A DNA stretch of 64,000 bases from Dyadobacter arcticus (GTDB lineage Bacteria > Bacteroidota > Bacteroidia > Cytophagales > Spirosomataceae), in the NCBI RefSeq assembly GCF_011762185.1, contig NZ_JAASQJ010000004.1, forward strand, positions 558,001 through 622,000. Direction: 5' to 3'. The number at the start of each line of letters is the position of its first letter. Position 1 is the stretch's first letter. This document shows positions 25,676-34,697 of this stretch, one piece after another. The position numbers were made by a program, and so were the translations under genes. The notes under the pieces are model-generated. The model searched no databases. It had not been told where the DNA came from and worked only from the letters and a program-made list of their open reading frames with translations.

Positions 25676-26101
25676 TTACTTCATTTTCATATCCTTATGT
25701 TCATTTTTCATTTGAAGACAATGTAGGGCGCAGGCCCCGTACTGCTTGTAACTCTCGTGAACCAGAAGAACTAGTTTTCCATTTTTATCTTTGACTTCGC
25801 AGGTGCCATTCATAGGAGCAGAAACAGTTAAGCTATCACTAGGACTACTTTGAACGTGATAAACATAATTGCCGTTTTTTGCTGCTTTGCCCAAACTTTT
25901 TCCTGTCTTGGCATCAACTAGATTTCCTTGTGAGTCAACATGGGCAATTTTAACTCCGGCAGAATCTTTGATCATTCCATCATGGGTCACCCAACCTATA
26001 TGCTTTCCTTTGTCATCTGTGATTTTACCAGTAGCATCAATTGATGGGATAGGTTGTTTGTAATTTTGAGCAAAAGATCCTGATGCAGTTACAGTGATTT
26101 C
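25676..26101 (-). pseudogene. Repeat-containing secreted protein, N-terminus lost
   Basis: A 104-residue frame from a GTG at 25990 stays open upstream to about 26107. The extended product has an internal repeat of the form G-K-I-x-D-x-x-G-K-x-I-G-x-V (KITDDKGKHIGWV, MIKDSAGVKIAHV, LVDAKTGKSLGKA), and ends in a Cys-containing segment (GACALHCLQM). ASGSFAQ near the 5' end resembles a signal-peptide cleavage region, but no start with a signal peptide can be found. The gene seems cut at about 26.1 kb, where it meets a truncated S41 gene head to head. Confidence 0.5.
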
Positions 26102-26806
26102 GAATGCGAAAGAATGACCGAGCGCAAAAGCTCACCAATGCTGAGTCTGGAATTTCCGCAAAAAGGCGTGGGATTGCTAACAATTAAGTCTTTTGACAGA
26201 AACAGGTTGGGAGGGCCAGACCAGCATTTTGAGAAGTTTCTTGCCAAGTGTTTTTCAGAATTGAATGAAAAGAATGTCAAAAATCTGATCATTGACCTCC
26301 GTGAGAATGCAGGAGGCCAGGATGAATATGGACCGCTTCTTTATTCCTACCTGACAAGCAAACCATTCAGGTATTATGGGTCAATCGAGTCTACTAGCAA
26401 GGTATTTGGAAAGGAGGAAAATCCGTTACTTGCGACATTACAACCACATGCAGAGAATTTCGGCGGTAAAGTATTCATTCTAATCAATGGTTTGTCATTT
26501 TCAACCACTGCCGAATTTTGCGCTATCGCAAAAAGTAATGAACGAGCGGTTTTCATAGGTGAAGAAATGGGAGGTGGATATTATGGAAATACATCCGGTC
26601 AAACCATAAAAATAGAACTGCCGAATAGCCGCGTTCAGGTAATCATACCAAAGTTAAAATATGAAAATCAAGTCAGAGCGTCCACATATGCAGACCGCGG
26701 CATTATTCCTGATCACCAGGTAAGTCCGGATGTGCAGGACTACGTTGATGGCAGGGATTCATCTTTGCAATATACTTTTGATCTGATCGACCGTTCAAAA
26801 AAATGA
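26084..26806 (+). pseudogene. S41 family peptidase, N-terminally truncated
   Basis: The readable part (first ATG 26114, 230 residues) is the C-terminal processing-peptidase core: LTIKSFDRNRL, LIIDLRENAGGQDEYGPLL, the serine-region NGLSFSTTAEFCAIAK and GEEMGGGYYGNTSG. Related Bacteroidota proteins have a couple of hundred more N-terminal residues, including the signal peptide, which are absent here. The break falls exactly where the opposite-strand neighbour also loses its start, so a deletion or rearrangement at about 26.1 kb explains both. Confidence 0.75.
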
Positions 26807-26815
26807 TCGGGGTAT

Positions 26816-26959
26816 GATTTTTCATTCTACACTCCTAAAACTTTCAGGAATTCTTCTCTCGGATATGTGTCGCCCAAAGAATTTGAAGAAATCTTAAACA
26901 AACCAAGATCGCGGCTTAACCCGTTGTCTTCTTTAGTGTTGCAATTCCATATCTATTAG
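26816..26959 (+). pseudogene. Fragment of an IS3-family transposase (OrfB C-terminus)
   Basis: The frame reads FYTPKTFRNSSLGYVSPKEF then EEILNKPRSRLN up to a stop. This matches the end of IS3-family integrase domains (FYNxxRxHSxLGYxSPxEFE). Nothing else of the element is recognisable here. Confidence 0.65.
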
Positions 26960-27169
26960 ATTTAATAGTAGAATAATCCGGTGGTTTAACTGCAATCTAG
27001 CGATCTTAGCAAATTCCTTTATGAGCGCTACTTAACGCCTGATAGAGTTCAATATATTAAAAAGCATCTGCCTTAATCTGTAATTTGGATGTCAAGATCC
27101 AAAAAGACATACCGACGACCGTCTGTGGAGACATGTGACGAATGCCACACTTTCGTCGCAAAAATAGAG

Positions 27170-27189
27170 CGTGGCTGTTGCACAACTGC
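27170..27189 (+). repeat. Solitary copy of the IS1182-like terminal repeat
   Basis: CGTGGCTGTTGCACAACTGC is identical over 20 bp to the left end of the element at 47858. No transposase or partner end is seen nearby. Confidence 0.7.
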
Positions 27190-27333
27190 CAATATAAAAA
27201 GCCAGAACAATCCACACTTTAGCAGCTATTTGTATTGCAAGGAGGACTCAGCGGGGCCACACTCGAACCCTTAATGCGATTTCTGACATTTCTGGATACC
27301 CTGAAAATAGTGTAGAGTATAAGACCTATGATT

Positions 27334-27590
27334 TTAAATAATCTGTCTTTCAGGTATTTCCAGCTTGTACCCCTTCCCATGAACATTCGTTATTCTCAGC
27401 TCAGGATCATGGCTTAATTTCTTTCGAAGTTTCGACACAAACATGTCCATGCTGCGACCGGTGAAGACCCTTCATTGATCCAGACTTCTTGCATCAGCGT
27501 TTCGCGGGGGATCAGTTCACCGAAATTTTTGTGTAGCAATTCTTCATTCGACAATTTCGGCATCCCTGGCTGTTATCTTCGAATGAATCT
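27334..27590 (-). pseudogene. Remnant of an OmpR-type response regulator DNA-binding domain
   Basis: The minus strand reads KIHSKITARDAEIVE, then in a second frame LSNEELLHKNFGELIPRETL and MQEVWIN, then in a third VFTGRSMDMFVSKLRKKLSH and DPELRITNVHGKGYKLEIPE to a stop. This is a winged-helix Trans_reg_C domain of the RprY type with at least two frame changes and no receiver domain. Confidence 0.75.
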
Positions 27591-27710
27591 TACCTGCAGC
27601 AATACCTGTTACTGACCTGGACCCTTTTTGGATACAACAATAAGCCATTTGGATACTTCGCTCTTTTTATACTGTATGACCTTTACATCATACAATTAAA
27701 ACAATGAAAG

Positions 27711-28505
27711 ATGAAAGTAACACTTATCACAGGAGCTTCGGCTGGCATCGGGGAAGCATTTGCAAAACGGCTTGCTGAAGAAAAACATAACCTATTACTA
27801 GTTGCCCGTTCCGAAAGCAAGCTTCAATCATTATGTGAAGGATTGATAGCTGAGTATAACATTAATGCTCAGTACATAGCCATTGATTTGACAAAGCCAG
27901 GCTCCGATGAAACACTATTTATCGAAATGCAAAAACGCAACCTCCAGATAGACTGGCTAATTAATAACGCTGGTATTGGCTCCGGAGGCGATTTCTTGGA
28001 GCATGAACTTAAAAGTGAAATTGACATGATGCACCTAAATATGGATGCAATGGTAGCTTTGACGCACCGTTTTCTTCCACAAATGCGGGCAGATAAAAAA
28101 GGCACCATTATTAATGTTGGATCGATGGCAGGTTTTAGTCCTATTCCATATATGAATGTTTATGCATCCACCAAAGCTTTTGTTCGGTCTTTTACCGAAG
28201 CATTACAGGAAGAGAACAGGCTTTTTAATGTTAAAACAATGTTGCTATGCCCAGGTGCAACCGAGACGAATTTTTTTGATGCTGCGAAAATTGGCCCTGA
28301 TAGAAAAAGCAGTTTTTCTAGCAAAAAACTAGAAACTCCGGAGCAGGTGGTTGCATCGGCATTGAAGGGACTCAAAAGTAACAAACGGATCACCGTTTCA
28401 GGAATTCAAAATAAATTGAGTCGAAGGATTATACACTTTATTCCAAATTCAATAATACTCAAAATGTTTGGAAGACAGATGAGGCAAAATCTATATAAAA
28501 TCTAG
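27711..28505 (+). CDS. SDR family oxidoreductase (pair 1)
   Basis: 264-residue classical short-chain dehydrogenase. It has the NAD(P) motif TGASAGIGEAFA, NNAG at about 88, the catalytic Ser in NVGSMAG and YASTK, and the PGATET segment. The C-terminal part is long and basic (RRIIHFIPNSIILKMFGRQM), as in DltE-like SDRs. It is followed 250 bp later by an AraC-type regulator on the same strand, the first of several oxidoreductase/regulator pairs here. The substrate is unknown. Confidence 0.9.
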   Translation: MKVTLITGASAGIGEAFAKRLAEEKHNLLLVARSESKLQSLCEGLIAEYNINAQYIAIDLTKPGSDETLFIEMQKRNLQIDWLINNAGIGSGGDFLEHELKSEIDMMHLNMDAMVALTHRFLPQMRADKKGTIINVGSMAGFSPIPYMNVYASTKAFVRSFTEALQEENRLFNVKTMLLCPGATETNFFDAAKIGPDRKSSFSSKKLETPEQVVASALKGLKSNKRITVSGIQNKLSRRIIHFIPNSIILKMFGRQMRQNLYKI

Positions 28506-28757
28506 GATTTTAAAATAGAAAACCAATAATTTCTCCCTTTATTAATTATGAATCATTAACGGAAATTCAAACCTTTACTGACTAAATTAATATAAAAAAC
28601 CGAGTTTATTTGGGAACGAGGATGTTGGGGAAAACGTTTAAATGGAAACCTGCAAAATAATATAATTTCAAAACAAATTTTCAAAAAGGTGAATACAAAC
28701 ACATAAACAGTTTGAAGTCTCGTTATTTTTATAAATAAGTTGAAATCAATAGCCTCT

Positions 28758-29678
28758 ATGAAAAGAGATAATAGTACTCCTTTTGTAATTAACTCAATAT
28801 CGCAACAACACCAAATACTGGCGATGCCCAAACCATTGCATCCATTGGTAAGTATATTGAAGTTTGAAGATTTTCCACAAACTATGCCGGAAATAGATAC
28901 AAAATTTGTACTAGGATTTTATACAGTTACTATCAAAAAGAACTGTGCTTGTAAAATAAAATATGGGCAGAGCGATTTTGATTTTGATGAAGGAGTAATG
29001 TCGTTTTTCGCACCGAACCAAGTATTTGTACCTGAAGATAATCCATCATTACCAGGAGGGGGATGGCTACTTTCATTTCACCCAGACTTTATCAGAAACT
29101 ATTCCCTTGAAAAAAAGATCAAGGATTATGGTTTCTTTCATTATGCAGTAAGTGAAGCACTCATTCTTTCTGAGCGGGAAGAACTTATGATAGAGAACAT
29201 TTTTGCAAATATCGACCAGGAGTATTATTTACCAATTGACAATTTTAGTCAGGACGTAATGGTCGCTCAGTTAGAATTATTGCTAACTTATAGTCACCGC
29301 TTTTATAAGCGACAATTTAATATCAGGAGGACTATACATAGCGATTTGTTATCTAGAATGGAAGTAATACTATCTGAATATTTTAATAGCGATAAATATG
29401 GAAGTGACAAATTACCAACTGTAATTGATTTAGCAAAGAAACTAAATTTATCTCCTAAATATTTGAGCGATGCTTTGCGTAACTTAACAGGACAAAGTGC
29501 GCAGCAACATATACATGATAAGCTAATAGAAAAAGCAAAACAAATATTGACAACCACAAATTTATCGGTAAGTGAAATTGCTTATACATTGGGTTTCGAG
29601 TATCCGCAATCATTTAATAGGCTTTTCAAAAACAAAACGAAAGTGTCGCCTTTGGAATTCAGGCGGTTGTTTAATTAG
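28758..29678 (+). CDS. AraC-family transcriptional regulator
   Basis: 306 residues from the ATG at 28758 (a TTG at 28740 is also in frame). The N-terminal half is a cupin-like ligand domain (DFDEGVMSFFAPNQVF). The last ~100 residues hold two helix-turn-helices (DLAKKLNLSPKYLSDALRNL, then NLSVSEIAYTLGFEYPQSFN followed by RLFK). It is clearly paralogous to the regulator at 34698-35645, sharing PLHPLVS, FDEG, YDFF-like and QQHIHDKLI segments. It probably controls the SDR just upstream. Confidence 0.9.
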   Translation: MKRDNSTPFVINSISQQHQILAMPKPLHPLVSILKFEDFPQTMPEIDTKFVLGFYTVTIKKNCACKIKYGQSDFDFDEGVMSFFAPNQVFVPEDNPSLPGGGWLLSFHPDFIRNYSLEKKIKDYGFFHYAVSEALILSEREELMIENIFANIDQEYYLPIDNFSQDVMVAQLELLLTYSHRFYKRQFNIRRTIHSDLLSRMEVILSEYFNSDKYGSDKLPTVIDLAKKLNLSPKYLSDALRNLTGQSAQQHIHDKLIEKAKQILTTTNLSVSEIAYTLGFEYPQSFNRLFKNKTKVSPLEFRRLFN

Positions 29679-29763
29679 TTTAATTAGGGTCCTGCTTGAT
29701 ATCTCAAATATACTTATATTATTTCATAAACAAAGCATATTAAAATTGAAAACCGGTTCAAAA

Positions 29764-29945
29764 GTCTATCATTATTTGAATTCCAATCCCCAAACGACGA
29801 AAAGTGCACGAAATATTTGTCTGGTTTAAAATGGGTGAACGAATTCAAATGCAACAAATGTAAACATGATAAATATTGCACTGGCAATAAGCCATTTGGT
29901 CGACAATGCACACGTTCAAATACAGATTCAATCGTCACAAAATGA
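29764..29945 (+). pseudogene. Fragment of an IS1595-family transposase N-terminus
   Basis: The frame LFEFQSPNDEKCTKYLSGLK, WVNEFKCNKCKHDKYC, then GNKPFGRQCTR is the zinc-ribbon N-terminus of an IS1595-type transposase. It ends in a stop with no DDE domain following. The rest of the gap 29679-30264 is A+T-rich and undefined apart from the SDR fragment after it. Confidence 0.6.
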
Positions 29946-30127
29946 AGGGAGGCATATTCGAGAATTTGACGACATGCATGGTATCAAGATTACCGCACCC
30001 TTTCAAATTAGTTCATTCGTAAGTGCCTAATTCAAAAGAATGATTTTCAAGCCACCGTATTCATAAAAGATGATTATCAGTTAAATGCCTAATTTAATTG
30101 AATAATTGACGAGAAGGCTATGCCTGC

Positions 30128-30268
30128 AACGCAGGTATTGGTCTGGAAACTGTTAAAAAATCTTCAAAAAATGAATTTTTCGTTTATTTAGGTGGTCGGA
30201 ATATTGAAAAAGGTATGGCAATCCGAGTAGAAGTAAACCACACAGAGAATTTAATGAACCAGAAATGA
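30128..30268 (+). pseudogene. Fragment of an SDR oxidoreductase N-terminus
   Basis: NAGIGLETVKKSSKNEFFVY then LGGRNIEKGMA matches the first beta-alpha-beta unit of an SDR of the same type as the one at 32820-33554 (NKGIGYEVVRRLAENGFFVY, then IGTRIL). Only about 45 residues remain, and the stop overlaps the start of the DUF4260 gene. Confidence 0.65.
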
Positions 30269-30618
30269 ATATTCTATTAAAATTAGAAGAGGCCGCAATA
30301 TTTTTACTTTGCATTTTTTTATTTAGTAAATTGAATTTTGCATGGTGGTGGTTTCCTGCTTTGTTACTATTGCCAGATATAGGGATGATTGGTTATATCA
30401 TAAACCCTAAAATTGAAGCTTTTCCCTACAACCTATTACATCATCGCCTGGTAGCGTCGTTGGTTGCTTTTTATGCCCTTACTTATGGGAATGAATATTG
30501 GCAATTAGGGGCGATCATTATATTTGCTCATATTTCGATGGATAGAGTTTTCGGGTATGGCTTAAAGTACAGCGATCGCTTTAGTAACACACATTTAGGA
30601 GGCATTGGTAACAAATAG
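30265..30618 (+). CDS. DUF4260 family membrane protein
   Basis: 117-residue inner-membrane protein with about four helices. LPDIGMIGYIINPKIEAFPY, NLLHHR and FAHISMDRVFGYGLKYSD are characteristic of DUF4260 proteins, whose role is unknown. The conserved Asp, His and Arg residues near membrane ends look like a possible active site. It lies upstream of a cupin gene on the same strand (42 nt gap). Confidence 0.8.
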   Translation: MNILLKLEEAAIFLLCIFLFSKLNFAWWWFPALLLLPDIGMIGYIINPKIEAFPYNLLHHRLVASLVAFYALTYGNEYWQLGAIIIFAHISMDRVFGYGLKYSDRFSNTHLGGIGNK

Positions 30619-30660
30619 AGATCTGATTCTTGCCATTATTGGAAAATAAATTTTTAAAAT

Positions 30661-31164
30661 ATGAGACCAACAAAGGTTATAACCGTAAACCCCAAGGATG
30701 GACAGGACTTGTCTGTGGTGGGTGATAATTATCGTTTGCTAATTACTGGCAAGGAAACAGAAAATGAATTTGCTGTGGTTGATATGCTGATACCACCTGG
30801 TGGCGGTCCGGGGCCCCATGCACATGCAACTTTTCAAGAAAGTTTTTATGTAATAGAAGGGGAGATAGTTGTGCGGTCAGAAACGCAAATATATACTGCA
30901 AAGGCCGGCGCATTTGTAAGTATACCCAAAGGTGGTGCCATTCATTCTTTCAAAAACGAAAGTAGTGCTACCTCGCATATTTTGTGCATTATTGTTGCCG
31001 CAGGCCTGGAAGAATTTTTTAAGGAAGTGGGAGAACCTGTTGCTTATGGTGAATTTTTACCGCCGCCAGTTATGGATGAAGCGGCAGGTAAAAAATTGGA
31101 ATCAATTGCAAAAAAGTATGATCAGGAAATATATCCACCAGATTTTTTTTACAAGATGAAATAG
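30661..31164 (+). CDS. Cupin-domain protein
   Basis: 167-residue single-domain cupin. Motif 1 is GPGPHAHATFQESFYVIEGE (metal ligands His-His-Glu) and motif 2 is FVSIPKGGAIHSFKNE with its His. The C-terminal extension (EFFKEVGEPVAYGEFLPPPV) is found in several Bacteroidota cupins annotated as putative dioxygenase or isomerase-like. Probably a small-molecule enzyme or sensor; the substrate cannot be assigned. It lies in the run of oxidoreductase/regulator genes. Confidence 0.85.
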   Translation: MRPTKVITVNPKDGQDLSVVGDNYRLLITGKETENEFAVVDMLIPPGGGPGPHAHATFQESFYVIEGEIVVRSETQIYTAKAGAFVSIPKGGAIHSFKNESSATSHILCIIVAAGLEEFFKEVGEPVAYGEFLPPPVMDEAAGKKLESIAKKYDQEIYPPDFFYKMK

Positions 31165-31287
31165 CAAGTTACCAGTTCTCAGAGGGTAGCTCAATACATG
31201 CCTGAGAAATAATGTTATACGCGATGCTCTTATCCCTGAGGTTTGTAACTAGTTTAGAGCCTCGTCTCTTCCATACTCTTGGCGCTG

Positions 31288-31851
31288 ATGCAAGAAAAAC
31301 TAAGGAGTCATATAGAAACCATAGTACCCTTAACCAATGATGAATTTTCATTTATACTATCTCTTTTCACGGTAAAAAGATTTAAAAGAAATGAGTTTAT
31401 CATTCAGGAAGGTGAGAGTGTTCGGTATGCTTATTTTGTAGTGTCAGGGCTTTTAAAATTGACCTATACAGACGATTCGGGAAGGGAGCATATTGTATCT
31501 TTTGCAATGGAAGAATGGTGGGAATCAGACTTTCAGGCTTTTTTCAAACAAACAAAAGCGTCTATGTCTTTACAGTGTCTTGAAGATACAATCGTATTGG
31601 GGCTTACATTAGAAAATTATGAGGAGATGAGTTTAAAAGTCGAAAAGATGCGAATTTTCTTGATCAAAATGTCAAATGCTGGTTTTATTGCTTCTCAGCA
31701 ACGTATCGTATCATTACTTACCAACAACGCAAAAGAGCGTTATGAAAAGATGCTTAAATCGTATCCAGCCTTATTTCAAAGAGTTTCAAAAACTCAGCTT
31801 GCTGCTTATTTAGGGGTTTCGAGAGAAACACTTAGCAGATTTTCTTCGTAA
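31288..31851 (+). CDS. Crp/Fnr-family transcriptional regulator
   Basis: 187 residues from the ATG at 31288. A cyclic-nucleotide-binding-like domain (about 25-115: FIIQEGESVRYAYFVVSGLL) is followed by a long helix and a C-terminal helix-turn-helix (KTQLAAYLGVSRETLSRF). It lacks the cAMP-contacting Arg/Ser pattern and belongs to the short Bacteroidota subgroup without a known ligand. The protein ends right after the recognition helix, as is usual in this subgroup. The RidA gene follows 102 nt later and may be its target. Confidence 0.88.
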   Translation: MQEKLRSHIETIVPLTNDEFSFILSLFTVKRFKRNEFIIQEGESVRYAYFVVSGLLKLTYTDDSGREHIVSFAMEEWWESDFQAFFKQTKASMSLQCLEDTIVLGLTLENYEEMSLKVEKMRIFLIKMSNAGFIASQQRIVSLLTNNAKERYEKMLKSYPALFQRVSKTQLAAYLGVSRETLSRFSS

Positions 31852-31953
31852 GCATAGTAAAATTTCTTTTCAATTTGTGATGTATATCACGGCGCACTAT
31901 TTTTTATTGTCACAATTTTGTTTCTCAAATTTTAAACAATAGAATTAAAACAA

Positions 31954-32343
31954 ATGGAAAAAATAGCAACTAGTCCATGGAAATGGCAAGATGAACGAGG
32001 TTATGCCCAAGCAGTCGAAGTGAAGCATTCTGAAGGAACGCTCTATGTTTCGGGTCAAACGGCTATAAATGCCGAAGGGCAATCAAGTACCGGCGACATG
32101 CGAAGCCAGTTAACAGAGACCATACAAAATCTGGAGCAAGTTATCAGCGAAGCTGGTTACGAAAGCAAAAACATTGTGCGGTTGAATATCTATACAACAG
32201 CGCCGGCAGAATTGTATGAAAGCTTTGATATTCTTCAGGAATGGGTAGTAAAGCATGGTATTAAACAAGCTACCACATTGTTGGAGGTGAAAGGCCTTTT
32301 TGAAACATTAAAAGTTGAGTTGGAGGCTACAGTAGTGAAATAA
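31954..32343 (+). CDS. RidA/YjgF-family protein
   Basis: 129-residue Rid-family protein. GTLYVSGQTAINAEGQSSTG, QLTETIQNLEQVISEAGYES, VRLNIYTTAPAELYESFDI and the ending VELEATVVK fit the fold, which deaminates reactive enamines/imines in classical members. The usual substrate-binding Arg of the classical RNYLP-like segment is not in place (ATTLLEVKGL instead), so this may be a non-deaminating subgroup. A hairpin terminator lies about 100 bp downstream. Confidence 0.85.
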   Translation: MEKIATSPWKWQDERGYAQAVEVKHSEGTLYVSGQTAINAEGQSSTGDMRSQLTETIQNLEQVISEAGYESKNIVRLNIYTTAPAELYESFDILQEWVVKHGIKQATTLLEVKGLFETLKVELEATVVK

Positions 32344-32444
32344 TAGCTTCTAATGCTATACTGGCTTGTAGCTCGTAACAAACGACCTACTGAAACAAAA
32401 GCTAAAGATGAATTTAGTTTGTATAGCAAAGCTATCATTATAAA

Positions 32445-32481
32445 CAAAGACCTGACAGGTTTTGAGCTTGTCAAGTCTTTG
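32445..32481. terminator. Hairpin between convergent RidA gene and oxidoreductase fragment
   Basis: CAAAGAC-c-TGACA pairs with TGTCA-a-GTCTTTG around an 11-nt loop, twelve base pairs with one mismatch. It can serve both strands. Confidence 0.6.
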
Positions 32482-32490
32482 TTCAAAAGC

Positions 32491-32694
32491 TCACCAACTA
32501 AAATATCTTTCCAGTACCTGTTTTAAAGAGATTGGTTTTTTACCTGTAAGTTCTTCTACTACTGGAAGAATAACATTTACGTGAATGTTTGCAACAAGAG
32601 AAGAAATACTTGTTGCGTATCCTGCAATAAAATAAGGAGCACTTGCATTTTTTAGGCAAGTTATATTCGTCAGGTGAGGAATTGGGGTAAACAC
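32491..32694 (-). pseudogene. C-terminal fragment of an NmrA-like oxidoreductase
   Basis: IAGYATSISSLVANIHVNVI then LPVVEELTGKKPISLKQVLE resembles the end of NAD(P)-binding NmrA/epimerase-like proteins (compare MFTMWAVALSQNTMDADDNT and RKPTSMKQFIDQ in the protein at 37173). The frame continues upstream to about 32735, where a stop interrupts it, and no dinucleotide-binding motif is found. Its nature is inferred from this short stretch only. Confidence 0.45.
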
Positions 32695-32819
32695 CGCCGC
32701 ACTGCCTGCCCAGCTTCCATTTCTTATTTTGCCATGTTCAAGCTAGCCGGTCGTAAATTCATCAGTAGTCATTCACGTAGGAACCAATAGGTGATGGTAT
32801 AGTTCGTGGATTCTCTGAT

Positions 32820-33554
32820 TCACCAAGGGCAATTTGCCGGTTCTGGAAAGTATTCTTCACTGAAAAATTTTCCTGTGGGCCCATCCTGACCAATCATTGC
32901 ATATTTAGCGATACGTTGTCCCGCGTCTTCGGCTGTACTTGTGCCCTGATGATTGGTGAAATCGGTCTTAGTCCAACCTGGGCAAACCGCGTTAACTTTG
33001 AACGGAGTATTACGAAGCTCGTAAGCAAGATTGATCGTGTACATATTCAGGGCCGACTTAGACGATTGATAAGCCACAAACCTGGTGGGGTAATTACCAT
33101 CTAAATCGGCGGCCAAGGTAAGTGAAGCCATGCTTGTGCTCACATTTACAATGCGTGGTTCAGGTGATCCTTTCAACAAATCTATAAACGCCTGCGTAAC
33201 ACTGACCACACCGAACACATTGGTTTCATAAACTGTTTTAAATTGATCGATGTTTGTTTCGATTGCTGATTGTTGGAACGCTCCCAATATACCCGCATTG
33301 TTGACCAGCACATCCAAAATCTTTGTTTTGCTGCCAATTGTTGTGCGGGCGACATCGATCGAATTCTGATTGGTTACGTCCAGTTGTAGGGCTTCAACGT
33401 TGGTGAGACCTTCTGCGGTTAGCTTTTCTACTGCCGATAAACCGTTTCCCAAAATACGTGTACCTATGTAAACGAAGAATCCGTTTTCGGCGAGCCGTCT
33501 CACCACTTCATATCCAATGCCTTTGTTACCCCCCGTTACTAATGCTGATTTCAT
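32820..33554 (-). CDS. SDR family oxidoreductase (pair 2)
   Basis: 244 residues from the ATG at 33554, chosen because an upstream in-frame start adds a non-conserved leader over the promoter. Motifs: TGGNKGIGYEV, NNAG, catalytic Ser in NVSTSMASL, and YQSSK. NKGIGYEVVRRLAENGFFVY is typical of carbonyl-reductase-like SDRs. It lies 72 nt downstream of the AraC-type gene at 33627-34505 on the same strand. A TACTTTTG -7-like element sits about 25-35 bp upstream of the ATG. Confidence 0.9.
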   Translation of the reverse strand: MKSALVTGGNKGIGYEVVRRLAENGFFVYIGTRILGNGLSAVEKLTAEGLTNVEALQLDVTNQNSIDVARTTIGSKTKILDVLVNNAGILGAFQQSAIETNIDQFKTVYETNVFGVVSVTQAFIDLLKGSPEPRIVNVSTSMASLTLAADLDGNYPTRFVAYQSSKSALNMYTINLAYELRNTPFKVNAVCPGWTKTDFTNHQGTSTAEDAGQRIAKYAMIGQDGPTGKFFSEEYFPEPANCPW

Positions 33555-33626
33555 TCTATAAACTGTTTTAAAAACTACCGAAGCAAAAGTAGTCAGCGGA
33601 AAAACAGACGGAATGGACAAATCATC

Positions 33627-34505
33627 TTAGTTACTGGACAAATCGCGCAAGTCTTCTAAAAATGTACTGACGCTCTTGCCGGTGTTCTTTTTGAACAGTC
33701 GGGAAAAATAATCAGGGTCATTAAAGCCCAGCTCGAAAGCCAGTTCCTTTACAGAAATGGTGGAGTAGCGCAGTCTCCGCTGCGCTTCCAGCATAAGCCG
33801 GTTGGTCATCCATTCTTTTGGCGAAAGGCCCGAGAATTCCTTTACAATACCATAAAGACCGCTTGTGGTCATAGCCAAACTTTCAGCGATCGTGAATACA
33901 TCTTGCTGCTCGGTAAGGTGGGTTTCAACGGCCAGTCTGAATTCTACATACTTTGACATCTTAGGATCCGAAATATTATCGTGAACGCGATGCTCGAAGT
34001 AAGCACTGTTGAACTCAGTTAATAGTGCGTTCAAATGCGCTAAAATGATTTCGGCAGGTTTTTGATTTCCAGCTGAATGAAGCAGCTGGAATAAAATGGA
34101 AAAAACAGCCTTTACCCGCTGTTTGGAAACCGGGTCAAAGGTGATTGTGTTTGAATTTAACGGATCCAACAGGAACGGATAGGATTGTGGGAGGAGGGCT
34201 AATGTATTTTCATCGAATCCGATTTTATAACCTTGGGTGTCTTGATTCTTCGGTGGATTGGTGAAAATTTGATTTGGCAACCCAAAAACCAGTTGACTAT
34301 CGGCGATGGTGATATCTTTTAAGTCTACTTTATAGGTTTCTGATCCTTGATCTATAAATACAAAACAATAATGGGCTAGCTTGTGCGGTTGAAGCAACTT
34401 CTGCAAGATATCTTCCGGTAGGGAAATCACACAATTTTCATTTACCGTTAGCGACAATTTATCGTGGTGTGTAATCCTGTTTAGCAATCCCTTCGTTTCT
34501 TGCAT
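33627..34505 (-). CDS. AraC-family transcriptional regulator (pair 2)
   Basis: 292 residues. The N-terminal ligand-binding part is cupin-like (HYCFVFIDQGSETYKVDLKD). The C-terminal AraC domain has FTIAESLAMTTSGLYGIVKE and TISVKELAFELGFNDPDYFS followed by RLFKKNTGKS. It differs in its N-terminal half from the two other AraC proteins here and so likely senses something else. It is upstream of and co-directional with the SDR at 32820. Confidence 0.9.
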   Translation of the reverse strand: MQETKGLLNRITHHDKLSLTVNENCVISLPEDILQKLLQPHKLAHYCFVFIDQGSETYKVDLKDITIADSQLVFGLPNQIFTNPPKNQDTQGYKIGFDENTLALLPQSYPFLLDPLNSNTITFDPVSKQRVKAVFSILFQLLHSAGNQKPAEIILAHLNALLTEFNSAYFEHRVHDNISDPKMSKYVEFRLAVETHLTEQQDVFTIAESLAMTTSGLYGIVKEFSGLSPKEWMTNRLMLEAQRRLRYSTISVKELAFELGFNDPDYFSRLFKKNTGKSVSTFLEDLRDLSSN

Positions 34506-34582
34506 TTCTGGTCATGTATTTAATAAAAGTAACAACAAAAAAGGATTAGCTATTCGGCCACCTTTCGTCTCAAATAAACTTC

Positions 34583-34598
34583 CGTGGCTGTTGCACAA
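34583..34598 (+). repeat. Second solitary fragment of the IS1182-like end
   Basis: CGTGGCTGTTGCACAA matches the first 16 bp of the terminal repeat at 47858 and then diverges. It lies between two AraC genes with no partner end visible. Confidence 0.6.
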
Positions 34599-34697
34599 AG
34601 GATCGACTCGAAACTGAAATGGCTTTCAGGTCAGACATTAACCATAGATTCCGATCAGGATTGGCTGACTGCAAACCAAACCTGTATACAGATCGTT

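Noticed and set aside
26089-26292. Minus-strand frame over the S41 fragment
   Set aside because: It is the shadow of the peptidase frame and has no family likeness.
27089-27274. 61-codon frame with several Cys residues
   Set aside because: It runs through the solitary IS end, is not conserved in pattern and is too short to support.
29760-29775. TATCATTATTTGA as another operator site
   Set aside because: Spacing between half-sites is wrong and there is no paired site.
32431-32445. TATCATTATAAAC as another operator site
   Set aside because: Only one half matches and no partner lies 18-19 bp away.
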